In this document: positions 19,114 through 27,069 of the stretch, in pieces
Numbering within the stretch: position 1 is the stretch's first letter
Layout: every line of letters starts with the position of its first letter
NCBI RefSeq assembly: GCF_000282195.1
Contig: NZ_AKJT01000031.1
Coordinates: forward strand, 62,001-126,000
Reading direction: 5' to 3'
Length of the DNA: 64,000 bases
DNA from: Pseudomonas sp. GM18
GTDB lineage: Bacteria; Pseudomonadota; Gammaproteobacteria; Pseudomonadales; Pseudomonadaceae
Notes under the pieces: model-generated
Database searches by the model: none
What the model was told of the DNA's origin: nothing
Seen by the model: only the letters and a program-made list of their open reading frames with translations
Program-made: the position numbers and the translations under genes

Positions 19114-21954
19114 TTACTTTTTCGCAGTGACCACCTGCTTGGCCATGGTCTTTCTGATCTTCGTCTGTGAATAAGCGGTAACAACAGCATTCGAGCGGTT
19201 GAACAATCCCGTTTTACCAGGTGCGTAGCGCTGGATACCGCTCGGCCCTTGAATGGTCTGATAATGAATATTCCAGACCTGTTGTTTTCGGTCGTACTTC
19301 ATAAAAGCGAAAGCGGTTCTGATTTCTTCCTGCTGGCCTTGCCCATCCGAGGCATAGGCGTAGTCCTGAAACTCCATAGCCGCGCCAAGCCCCATCCCAT
19401 GTTCCCGTGCTGAAAGTTCGTTGTATTGCACATTTTCCTTCGAGCCCTCCACATGTCGGACGCGAAGTACATTGTCGTTTAGTTGATCCACGGTCAGAGA
19501 ACAACCACTGAAACCTGGAGTGAAGACATGATCAGGATCGGTTCCAGTGGGCCTGAGCGGTATATCCACATAACCGCCTTGCGGAGCCCAGAAACCGGAC
19601 ACCGCATTGGTTTTGTCGGGAATCTCGCCCTTCGGGATGTCAACGATTCTTAATGCGTTAAACGTCCCCTTGCTCGCTCCCGAGTAAGTCAGTTGATCCA
19701 TTGTGAATATAAACTGGGCCCCACCACGAGTATTTCGCAAGCCTGAATCAATGTCTTTCGAATAACGACCAGAAACCGGGTCCAGGAACTGAGTAGTAAC
19801 CTCCACCCGGCTAAGCTCGCGTACCTCCAGGGCTTTGTGAATGTTGGTCGGTTTACCGGTCGCCGGCACACCCAAGTTTGGTTTGCCTCTATCGATATAT
19901 TGCGCACCCGGAATATCGCGCGCAGCACCTGCCGCAATGACCGGCTCCCACAATCCGTTGGCCTGTTTTTTTCGTGTGACGGCTCCATCATCATCAATAA
20001 AAGTGACCGGATTGTTCAGGGCCATCCGATACAGGTTCGGCCCATCAACACCTCCCCTGGGATCAGGGTTGAGCCAGCGCTGCAACCACGGCACGTAGTA
20101 ACGCAATCCATAGTAATAAAGCCCGGTGGCATCTAGCTCCTTCCCCGAATAGCGAATGGTTTTATAGTCGATGGCGATCACGTCCGAACCCGCGTACCAC
20201 GCGGTATCACCATAGGGGTAAAAGACCTCCTGGCTGATGATACGGGCGTCGCCGGCCAGTTCCATGGAGCAAGATTTCAGATGATCGACCAAGGTGTAAC
20301 GGTATTGATCATTGACGCCGGACGGCGGCGGGCTCTCCCAGTGCAGCACTCGAACGCTGTTAAGTCCGCCCTCGGCGGTGATCACCTGCAGCACTTCCCC
20401 GGTGCTGTTATCGGTGCGCAACTCCAGTCCCGGCAAGTAACGCACTTCAGCCACCACCGTCCGGGCGTTGGTCTGCAACGAGCGGATTTTGCGCACCCGC
20501 TGGCCTGCGCCATCATAGAAATAGCGTTCACAGTCATTGCGCCCGGAATCGCGCTCCACCGGGCTGACCGACTGCAATTGATTACGCAGATCCCACGTCA
20601 GAAAGCGCCCCTGATCCAGCTCCAGCAAATTGCCGCTGGCATCAAATGCTGCGGCGATTTCTGCTTCGGTCGGCGGCACGTCGTTGCGCCAGGGCAGGCA
20701 ATGGTTGCTGTAGCGGGCAGCTTTCAAATCGCGCCCGTGGTTCTGCGCGCCGACGTGGGTCAGCTTCAATAAATTACCGCCCGCGTCATAGTGATAGCTC
20801 TGATGGTAGTTGCTGACCGCTGCCGGATCAGTACGACCGACTGAATCCGGCCCCTGATTGGGGCCGCCCGCTTCCCAGCCAAAGGCCTGGATCAATTGAT
20901 AAAGACTGTCGTAGATAAAGCGATTGATCGGGTCGATGCGTTGGTTGACGAAGTAGCGCACCGGCAGGGCCTTGTCTTCGATACTCAGCACATTGCCCAT
21001 TCGGTCATAGATATAGAGCAGGTGTTGCAGCAAACCGACTCGTTCACTGTAAGCCCGACGTTCCATCAAACGACCGTCTTCGGGTCGATAGGCCAACGTC
21101 GTCCGCACCCCGTTACCCGCGACCTCCCCTTCTACTTGCCCTTGGGCGTTGTAGCGGATCTCGCTGACCAACGATTGCCCAGTGGGTTGATCCTTCAATT
21201 GCAGTCGACTCTCACGCACTCGGCCATCGACGGTCAGACTGAAGGTCTGCCGGTTCTCCCTCGCGTCGGTCTGCTCCAACACATGACCCAACGGCCCGAA
21301 ACGCCACCGGGACGTCGCCCCCGCCCCCGGTTCGAGCAGCGGCTGGCGATCATCGATCGATTCCGGCCAATCGGGGGTTACCGGATCGAGGGTGAAGTGG
21401 CGGGTGTTTTCCACGCATTCGCCGCCGATTGAAAACAGGTCGAACAGTACGCTGCCCGCCGGGTCGTCGTGGCGAATCAGTTGGCCGCACTGGTTACGAT
21501 CCCGATTACCCTGGCCGGGGTAGCCATAGGTAAAACGCTCGACACTGCGACGCGGCTCCACAGCACCCTGCTCGAACACCGCCACTGGCCGCAGCAAACC
21601 GTCATATTCAACCTCGCGACGCGTTTCGCGGCTGTCCCATCCCAATACCACTTCGTCAGCCAAACCATGCAGGTTGATCTGCGTTCCGGCGTCGACGCTG
21701 TCCGTGCGCAACACGTTCCCGGCCAGCGAGTACACCGTGGCCAGATTGGCCGGCACCTGGGGATCGCCCACTTGCAGCGCCCATAATCGCGGATCCCACT
21801 GCTTGACCGCTCGTCCTGCACCATCGTGAACAGTGCGGTTGATGCGGGCCTCGGCGGGCAGGTGTTCGATGGCGCGCCAGTAATCTACCGAACGGATCGA
21901 CAAGCCGCGCGGACCGAAGACCGTCAGTGTGGGTGTCTTGTGGTGCATTTCCAT
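19114..21954 (-). CDS. TccC-like RHS/YD-repeat toxin C with CNF-like deamidase candidate domain
   Basis: Third TccC-like paralogue, 946 residues from the ATG at 21954; TTG at 21990 is a less likely start. The RHS core ends at residue 657 (NPDPRGGVDGPNLYR..IDDDG). The N-terminal half of the core matches copy A and the later half matches copy B, a mosaic. The tail (658-946) contains FSGCSLTV (Cys818) followed 16 residues later by the histidine of RVRHVEG (His834). This resembles the SGC...H arrangement of Rho-deamidating cytotoxic necrotizing factors. If correct, the released domain would deamidate or transglutaminate a eukaryotic GTPase. A LexA-box-like site lies about 68 bases upstream. Confidence 0.85.
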   Translation of the reverse strand: MEMHHKTPTLTVFGPRGLSIRSVDYWRAIEHLPAEARINRTVHDGAGRAVKQWDPRLWALQVGDPQVPANLATVYSLAGNVLRTDSVDAGTQINLHGLADEVVLGWDSRETRREVEYDGLLRPVAVFEQGAVEPRRSVERFTYGYPGQGNRDRNQCGQLIRHDDPAGSVLFDLFSIGGECVENTRHFTLDPVTPDWPESIDDRQPLLEPGAGATSRWRFGPLGHVLEQTDARENRQTFSLTVDGRVRESRLQLKDQPTGQSLVSEIRYNAQGQVEGEVAGNGVRTTLAYRPEDGRLMERRAYSERVGLLQHLLYIYDRMGNVLSIEDKALPVRYFVNQRIDPINRFIYDSLYQLIQAFGWEAGGPNQGPDSVGRTDPAAVSNYHQSYHYDAGGNLLKLTHVGAQNHGRDLKAARYSNHCLPWRNDVPPTEAEIAAAFDASGNLLELDQGRFLTWDLRNQLQSVSPVERDSGRNDCERYFYDGAGQRVRKIRSLQTNARTVVAEVRYLPGLELRTDNSTGEVLQVITAEGGLNSVRVLHWESPPPSGVNDQYRYTLVDHLKSCSMELAGDARIISQEVFYPYGDTAWYAGSDVIAIDYKTIRYSGKELDATGLYYYGLRYYVPWLQRWLNPDPRGGVDGPNLYRMALNNPVTFIDDDGAVTRKKQANGLWEPVIAAGAARDIPGAQYIDRGKPNLGVPATGKPTNIHKALEVRELSRVEVTTQFLDPVSGRYSKDIDSGLRNTRGGAQFIFTMDQLTYSGASKGTFNALRIVDIPKGEIPDKTNAVSGFWAPQGGYVDIPLRPTGTDPDHVFTPGFSGCSLTVDQLNDNVLRVRHVEGSKENVQYNELSAREHGMGLGAAMEFQDYAYASDGQGQQEEIRTAFAFMKYDRKQQVWNIHYQTIQGPSGIQRYAPGKTGLFNRSNAVVTAYSQTKIRKTMAKQVVTAKK

Positions 21955-22021
21955 CGCCACCGTCCATCGAATAACAGCCCTGTCGGCCAATGTCTTCTAA
22001 CGTTTCAAGAGCATGGCTGGC

Positions 22022-22041
22022 TACTGTCAGAAATTACAGTG
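22022..22041 (-). promoter_or_regulatory. LexA-box-like palindrome upstream of toxin gene C
   Basis: TACTGTCAGAAATTACAGTG is the same CTGT-N8-ACAG site as upstream of toxin A, with one changed outer base. It sits at the same distance (68 bases) from the toxin start. The flanking GTACCG inverted repeat seen at copy A is imperfect here. Conservation of the core in both copies is expected from recent duplication, so it is not independent evidence. Confidence 0.5.
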
Positions 22042-22132
22042 CCGACCAGCGGTACAATCCCTTGCTCACCGAATGTCCATTCCCGTGCCCCTTCGGTAGG
22101 ATGGTGGTTATCCGTTCAAGGAGCGTTCAAAC

Positions 22133-22597
22133 ATGTTCATCGGCGTCCTGCTGGTCATCACTTGGCTGATTCTGCTGCTGCGCTACCCGGCCAAGGCCGT
22201 GCCGGTTTCAGTGGCAGCCGCTGTCGGACTGGGCCTGGTGGCAACGTGGGTGTTCTGGATGGACAACCGCGAGATCAAGCAACTGGCACGCCTTGAGCTG
22301 CGCATCACCTACGCGCCCGAGCACTGCCCGGCAGACCGGCCGTTGAAGCTGACGATGAACAACGGCAACGACGTGCCACTGACCGAGTTGCGCTGGCGCA
22401 TCGCCGCTTATGCGCCGGGCGATACGGTGAACCTGGCCGACAATCAATACGCCGCACCCCGTTATCGCGGCCCCGGCGAATTGCAGGCCGGCGGCAATTG
22501 GGAAGACTGCTTGCCGCTACCGCCCTTGCGCCCCGGCTACCGCCCGCAAACCCTGGAGTTTCGCGCCGAACGGTTGCAGGGTAGTTTCTCCGACTGA
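22133..22597 (+). CDS. Small membrane-anchored protein of unknown function
   Basis: The 154-residue product begins with two hydrophobic helices (about 2-18 and 24-43) and continues as a soluble domain with a Cys pair (AEHCPADRP-like and EDCLPLPP) and the stretch LTELRWRIAAYAPGDTVNLADNQY. I recognise it only as a conserved Pseudomonas family without assigned function. The predicted orientation would expose the soluble part on one face of the membrane. An AGGAG site lies 10 bases before the ATG. A decayed copy of its end survives at 16034-16115 between toxin genes, which shows that this gene was the neighbour of the ancestral toxin gene. Confidence 0.75.
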   Translation: MFIGVLLVITWLILLLRYPAKAVPVSVAAAVGLGLVATWVFWMDNREIKQLARLELRITYAPEHCPADRPLKLTMNNGNDVPLTELRWRIAAYAPGDTVNLADNQYAAPRYRGPGELQAGGNWEDCLPLPPLRPGYRPQTLEFRAERLQGSFSD

Positions 22598-22629
22598 TCC
22601 CCCTTTTTCTTTTGCACAAGGACCGCGCC

Positions 22630-23454
22630 ATGCCTGTTGCGTTGATTACCGGTTGTTCCAGCGGCATTGGCCGTGCCCTCGCCGAAGCCTTCAAAAGTGC
22701 CGGTTACAAAGTTTGGGCCAGCGCCCGCAAGGCTGAAGACGTGGCGGCTCTGACAGCCGCCGGTTTCACCGCCGTACAACTGGATGTCAACGATGGCCCG
22801 GCGCTCGAACAGTTGAGCGAACGGATCAATCAGCAGCATGGCGGCCTCGATGTGCTGATCAACAATGCCGGTTACGGCGCCATGGGGCCGCTGCTCGATG
22901 GCGGCGTGCCGGCCATGCAGCGCCAGTTCGAAACCAACGTGTTCGCGATTGTCGGCGTCACTCGCGCAATGTTCCCGGTACTGCGTCGCGCCCGAGGGCT
23001 GGTGGTAAACATCGGCAGCGTTTCCGGGGTTCTGGTCACGCCGTTTGCCGGTGCCTACTGCGCCTCGAAAGCCGCCGTGCATGCCTTGAGCGATGCGTTG
23101 CGCATGGAACTGGCGCCGTTCGGCGTACGGGTCATGGAAGTTCAGCCTGGGGCCATCGCCTCCAGCTTCGCGAAGAATGCCGGCCACGAAGCCGAGCAAC
23201 TGATCACCGAACAATCACCGTGGTTTCCGCTGCGTGAAGGTATTCGTGCACGGGCCAAGGCCTCTCAGGATAAACCGACGCCGGCCAGTGAATTTGCCGC
23301 CGGCTTGCTCAAGGCTGTGCAGCAGAGCAAAACGCCGCGTCTGGTGCGCCTGGGTAACGGCAGCCGGGCGTTGCCGTTGATGGCGGGGTTGTTGCCGAAA
23401 GGGTTGCTGGAGTCGGGGTTGATGAAGCGGTTCGGGTTGACTGGGCAGTTGTAA
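22630..23454 (+). CDS. SDR-family oxidoreductase
   Basis: Classical short-chain dehydrogenase/reductase of 274 residues. It has the NAD(P)-binding TGxxxGIG motif (TGCSSGIG) near the N-terminus, the NNAG motif, the catalytic Ser in IGSVSG and the YCASK motif with catalytic Tyr and Lys. The C-terminal part is hydrophobic and substrate-specific. The substrate cannot be read from sequence; the subgroup resembles 17-beta-hydroxysteroid or fatty-aldehyde type enzymes. The ATG at 22630 follows AAGGA at 9 bases; an upstream TTG at 22612 is not needed. It lies 32 bases after the small membrane-protein gene on the same strand. Confidence 0.9.
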   Translation: MPVALITGCSSGIGRALAEAFKSAGYKVWASARKAEDVAALTAAGFTAVQLDVNDGPALEQLSERINQQHGGLDVLINNAGYGAMGPLLDGGVPAMQRQFETNVFAIVGVTRAMFPVLRRARGLVVNIGSVSGVLVTPFAGAYCASKAAVHALSDALRMELAPFGVRVMEVQPGAIASSFAKNAGHEAEQLITEQSPWFPLREGIRARAKASQDKPTPASEFAAGLLKAVQQSKTPRLVRLGNGSRALPLMAGLLPKGLLESGLMKRFGLTGQL

Positions 23455-23543
23455 GCAAATACAGCCTGCACCTGATAAAACGCCAAGGGGATGCCATAAT
23501 CGGCGCCTTCGAATAAACCGACTGACCCCAAAAGGGTAACGTG

Positions 23544-24899
23544 ATGGAAATCAAAAAAATCCGACTGAGTAATGTCGGCCGTTTTACCGACCTGGAAGTC
23601 GCCTTTGCGCCTACCCCGACACATCCTTCGAATGTGACGGTGTTTGTAGGTAACAACGGTGCTGGTAAAACTACGATTTTGAAGTCGCTGGCGACATCGC
23701 TCAGTTGGTTGGTGGCGAGAATCAGGACGGAGAATGGGAGTGGAAGTCCGATTCCCGAGGACGCCATCAACGATGAGGCTTCGACTGCTGTCATTGAGAT
23801 CTTTGTTGATGTGACCTATCCGGACGCAACACCACCAGTCAAACACTTTGACTGGACACTTGCACGATCGAAAAGAGGTCGTAAGCCCACTAGAACCAGC
23901 AAGCTTTCTGACGCGACTCAACTAGCGGAAGGCTACAGAGAATACCTATCTTATATTGATCAAACCGTTTCACTTCCACTGATTGCCTATTACCCGGTGG
24001 AGCGTTCGGTGTTGGAGATCCCCTTGGGGACAAAAACTCAACGCAGCTATGATCAATTTGATGGGTATGACAACTCACTCAATAGGGGTGTCGACTTTGG
24101 CCGTTTTTTTGAATGGTTTCGCGACCGCGAGGACATTGAAAATGAAAATATCGGCTCAGCCATTATGTTCAGGGATCTACCCGAGACTTCTTCTCTGGCT
24201 ACAGATGCATTGTTGGGTTACTTGAAAAAGGCATATACAGACTCGCGTGACCGTCAGCTAACAGCCGTCCGTTCTGCAGTTTCTGCCTTCATGACAGACT
24301 TCAAAAACCTCCGGGTGCTACGCAGACCTCGATTACATATGGCCATCGACAAGTCAGGCAAGACTCTAAATGTTGCTCAACTATCCCAAGGCGAAAAATC
24401 GTTGATGGCGTTGGTTGGGGATATTGCACGTCGATTGGCAATAATGAATCCGACACTGGAAAACCCGTTAGAAGGCAGGGGCGTAGTGTTGATTGATGAG
24501 GTCGACCTGCATTTACACCCTCAATGGCAACGTCGCCTCATCCATCAGTTGACCGAAACATTCCCCAACTGCCAGTTTATCCTGACGACTCACTCACCAC
24601 TGGTCATCAGCGATAGCAAAAACGTCCTGTGCTACGTCCTGGATGACGGTGATCTGGTGGAGCAGAACGGGCTATACGGTCTGGACGCAAACCAGGTGCT
24701 GCTGGGTGTCATGAACACCGAAGTCCGTAACAAAGACGTTCAAGAGCGCCTTGATCGGTTGTTTGAGCTGTTGCAAGACAATCATCTGAAATCCGCAAAG
24801 GCGCTGTTTCAAGAACTGTCCAATGAGCTTCCGTCCGGGCATATCGAACTGGCCAAGGCTGCCCTGCTGATCCGCAAGCTGGAGATACGCAGTGCGTAA
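23544..24899 (+). CDS. ptuA: Septu-type defence ATPase (PtuA-like)
   Basis: Predicted ABC/SMC-type ATPase of an anti-phage Septu system, 451 residues. Motifs in order: Walker A GNNGAGKT at 36-43, ABC signature LSQGEKS from residue 280, Walker B VLIDEVD with Asp318 and Glu319, and the switch histidine in TTHSPL. There is no long coiled coil, so it is the compact RecF/AAA_21 type rather than a recombination SMC. GTG at 23541 precedes the ATG directly. The next gene encodes an HNH nuclease and overlaps by 8 bases, the diagnostic Septu pairing. The codons are visibly more AT-rich than in the flanking genes, suggesting acquisition by transfer. No reverse transcriptase is adjacent. Confidence 0.85.
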   Translation: MEIKKIRLSNVGRFTDLEVAFAPTPTHPSNVTVFVGNNGAGKTTILKSLATSLSWLVARIRTENGSGSPIPEDAINDEASTAVIEIFVDVTYPDATPPVKHFDWTLARSKRGRKPTRTSKLSDATQLAEGYREYLSYIDQTVSLPLIAYYPVERSVLEIPLGTKTQRSYDQFDGYDNSLNRGVDFGRFFEWFRDREDIENENIGSAIMFRDLPETSSLATDALLGYLKKAYTDSRDRQLTAVRSAVSAFMTDFKNLRVLRRPRLHMAIDKSGKTLNVAQLSQGEKSLMALVGDIARRLAIMNPTLENPLEGRGVVLIDEVDLHLHPQWQRRLIHQLTETFPNCQFILTTHSPLVISDSKNVLCYVLDDGDLVEQNGLYGLDANQVLLGVMNTEVRNKDVQERLDRLFELLQDNHLKSAKALFQELSNELPSGHIELAKAALLIRKLEIRSA

Positions 24900-25521
24900 A
24901 ATCCAGAAAGGCAATGAACCAGAGTCACTCAGGCAGTGGAAACGAACCCACCCTCAGCAACGATACACCGACCTCCCCCCTACGGAGCGTCAATCGATTC
25001 GTGCTGCTTGTCTTGAGGAACAACATGGGCTGTGTGCCTATTGCTGTCACGGCATCACACTCGAGAACGCTCACAACGAACATGTCGAGGCGCAAGACTC
25101 AGCCCCGAATCGAACTCTGGATTTTTCAAACATTGTTGCCAGCTGCAATCATTCAAAACAGTGTGGTGATGCTCACAAGTCCCAGTCTCTACCACTGACC
25201 TCCCTGATGGATGAATGCGAAACCGAGTTGAAGTTTTACCTCTCGGGCGCTGTAGAAGGCCTTACCCCCAGAGCAGCAAGCGCCATAAAAGTACTCAATC
25301 TTGGCGAGACACGTAAAAACAATCTGGCGTTGTTCAGTACTCGCAAAGCAATAATCGAATCACTGCTTTTCACACACAGCATTAAGCCCTCGGAACTCAG
25401 ACTGGAAAGTGATGATGTTCTGTCGATCCTGCTTGAAGAGTTGCAACAACCTGATCAAAACAATCGGTTGCAGCCCTTCGCTCCAATACTCGTCAATGTC
25501 CTTCGTCAAATCCGGGACTGA
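24892..25521 (+). CDS. ptuB: Septu-type HNH endonuclease (PtuB-like)
   Basis: The 209-residue HNH protein is of the kind paired with PtuA or with retron ATPases (the TIGR02646-like group). The N-terminal opening RKIQKGNEPESLRQWK is typical of that group. A CxxC (Cys48, Cys51) precedes His64, Asn80 and His87, which form the presumed beta-beta-alpha metal nuclease site (CAYC ... NEHVEAQ ... DFSNIV ... CNHSKQCG). The start is GTG at 24892, inside the ptuA end, so translation is coupled. Its predicted role is nucleic-acid cleavage when the ATPase senses infection. No other system gene follows: the next ORF is an NTF2-like protein with host-like composition. Confidence 0.83.
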   Translation: MRKIQKGNEPESLRQWKRTHPQQRYTDLPPTERQSIRAACLEEQHGLCAYCCHGITLENAHNEHVEAQDSAPNRTLDFSNIVASCNHSKQCGDAHKSQSLPLTSLMDECETELKFYLSGAVEGLTPRAASAIKVLNLGETRKNNLALFSTRKAIIESLLFTHSIKPSELRLESDDVLSILLEELQQPDQNNRLQPFAPILVNVLRQIRD

Positions 25522-25554
25522 GCACGTTGGTGACACATCCCTCGGAAGAAACCC

Positions 25555-25953
25555 ATGACCGACTACACCGAATACTTTGACGAAGTGATCCAGGCCCACG
25601 TCGCCATCGAGCAATGGCTGGCCGAGGAGCGAGACCTGTCCGAGCTTGAGCAATTGCTGACGCGTTTTTCACCGCAGTTTTCCATGGTCTCGCCGTTGGG
25701 CCGGGTGCTGGATTTCGAGGCGTTGAATGAATTGTTTCTGCTGGCGGGCGGCAAGAAGCTCGGGTTCAGGATTGAGCTCAGCGAGTTGCGAGGTGTCGCG
25801 CTGTATGACGGTGGCGCAGTGGTCAGTTACCGCGAGCAACAGACCGATGCGACGGGGCTGCATTCTGATCGGCGGTCGACGGTTGTGTTTGAGAAACAGG
25901 CCGATGGCAAGGTGATTTGGCGGCATTTGCATGAGACGTTTTGCAAGGAGTGA
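25555..25953 (+). CDS. DUF4440 / NTF2-like family protein
   Basis: A 132-residue protein with the small cone-shaped NTF2-like pattern: a helical start (EYFDEVIQAHVAIEQWL), a middle helix and a strand-rich end (GGAVVSYREQQ, RRSTVVFEKQADGKVIWRHLHETF). The closing WRHLHE segment is typical of DUF4440 proteins. No catalytic residues can be named and the function is unknown. The ATG at 25555 follows CGGAAGAA. GC-rich codon use returns here, so the boundary of the acquired Septu island probably lies between 25522 and 25554. Confidence 0.75.
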   Translation: MTDYTEYFDEVIQAHVAIEQWLAEERDLSELEQLLTRFSPQFSMVSPLGRVLDFEALNELFLLAGGKKLGFRIELSELRGVALYDGGAVVSYREQQTDATGLHSDRRSTVVFEKQADGKVIWRHLHETFCKE

Positions 25954-25954
25954 T

Positions 25955-25981
25955 ACCGAGTCGCTATGGGTGCGACTCGGT
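25955..25981. terminator. Perfect 10-bp hairpin between convergent genes
   Basis: ACCGAGTCGC and GCGACTCGGT pair perfectly around a 7-base loop between the ends of the DUF4440 gene and the HlyD gene. The T-tract is weak (TCTT on the + strand). It is probably a shared transcription end or an RNA 3' stabiliser. Confidence 0.6.
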
Positions 25982-25988
25982 CTTGCAG

Positions 25989-26837
25989 TCAGTGAACCAC
26001 CACCGTACACGTAATCCCCGCCGCCAACAGCACCCCCTCCGGCACTTCATCAATGTGAATCCTTACCGGCACCCGCTGCGCCAGGCGCACCCAGTTAAAC
26101 GTCGGGTTCACATCGGCGATCAACTCGCGGCTTTCCGGGTTATCGCGGTCGTAGATGCCGCGGGAAATGCTTTCCACATGCCCCTTGAGCACTTCGCCGC
26201 TCATCAATTGCATGTCGGCTTTATCGCCCACGCGTACATGGGGCAGTTTGGTTTCTTCGAAGAAGCCGTAGACCCAGAACGAGTTCATGTCGACCACGGC
26301 CATTTTCGCTTCGCCGATGCGCGCATAGTCACCGCGATGGACGTTGAGGTTGGTGACGTAGCCGTCCACCGCCGCCCGCACTTCGGTGCGTTGGAGGTTC
26401 AGTTCGGCGGCTTCCAGTTGCGCCTGGGCATGCTGGTAATCGGCCAGGGCCGAGTCGGCGATGTTGGTGGCGTCGTCGCGGTTTTCCCTGGAGATCACCA
26501 GGTTGTCGAGGTCGGCGCGGCGGTGGGCATTGACCTTGCGCATCTCCCACGTGGCCTTGCGCGAAGCTACCAGGCTCTGCGCCTGTTTCACCGCGAGGCG
26601 GTAGTGCTCGGGGTCGATGCGCATCAGCAGGTCGCCCTTTTTCACCAACTGGTTGTCGCGCACCGGCACCTCCACCACCTCACCAGTCACGTCGGCGGCG
26701 ACGTTGATGATGTCGGCGCGCACCCGGCCGTCACGGGTCCAGGGCGTGTTCATGTAATGCACCCACAGGGTCCGGCCGATCCACAGGGCAAGGGCCAGCA
26801 CCAGCAGAGTCGCGAGCAGGCTGAAAAGCTTTTTCAT
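25989..26837 (-). CDS. HlyD-family efflux adaptor (AaeA/EmrA-like)
   Basis: Periplasmic membrane-fusion adaptor of 282 residues. It has one N-terminal membrane helix (about 4-24), a split biotinyl-lipoyl domain (VAADVTGEVVEVPVRDNQLVKKGDLL and AAVDGYVTNLNVHRGDYARIG) flanking a short alpha-hairpin, and a beta-barrel end. It would link the FUSC pump encoded upstream in the same operon to the outer-membrane factor. The closest recognised relatives are AaeA, for hydroxybenzoate and other aromatic acids. It lies last in the operon, 25 bases after the DUF1656 gene. Confidence 0.88.
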   Translation of the reverse strand: MKKLFSLLATLLVLALALWIGRTLWVHYMNTPWTRDGRVRADIINVAADVTGEVVEVPVRDNQLVKKGDLLMRIDPEHYRLAVKQAQSLVASRKATWEMRKVNAHRRADLDNLVISRENRDDATNIADSALADYQHAQAQLEAAELNLQRTEVRAAVDGYVTNLNVHRGDYARIGEAKMAVVDMNSFWVYGFFEETKLPHVRVGDKADMQLMSGEVLKGHVESISRGIYDRDNPESRELIADVNPTFNWVRLAQRVPVRIHIDEVPEGVLLAAGITCTVVVH

Positions 26838-26862
26838 CAGGGCCTTCTTCAGTGATAGAGAG

Positions 26863-27069
26863 TCAACGGTAGACAGTCAGCGCCAAAGCGCCGAACAGAC
26901 AGGTAAACAGGCTCAGGCGCAGCAGCGCCGGGTGCCAGAAGAAACGGTACAGATCGAACCCGGACAAGAACCGGTCCAGCGCCCAGGCCAGCGCCGCCGC
27001 AATGAAAAACATCAGGGTCATGGTCGGCATGTACACGCCGTGGAAGGCGATTTCACGAGGCATGTTCAA
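26863..27069 (-). CDS. DUF1656 small membrane protein (AaeX-like)
   Basis: A 68-residue membrane protein with two hydrophobic segments (about 9-26 and 46-65), matching the DUF1656/AaeX family that always accompanies FUSC/AaeB pumps and HlyD adaptors. The sequence begins PREIAFHGVYMPTM, typical of the family. Its start lies inside the end of the FUSC gene (17-base overlap), indicating coupled translation. The function of AaeX proteins is not known. Confidence 0.87.
   Translation of the reverse strand: MNMPREIAFHGVYMPTMTLMFFIAAALAWALDRFLSGFDLYRFFWHPALLRLSLFTCLFGALALTVYR

Noticed and set aside
23455..23543. Retron ncRNA or reverse transcriptase before the ATPase/HNH pair
   Set aside because: Only 89 bases separate the SDR stop from the ATPase and no RT frame is present nearby, so a Septu-like pair is the better reading.
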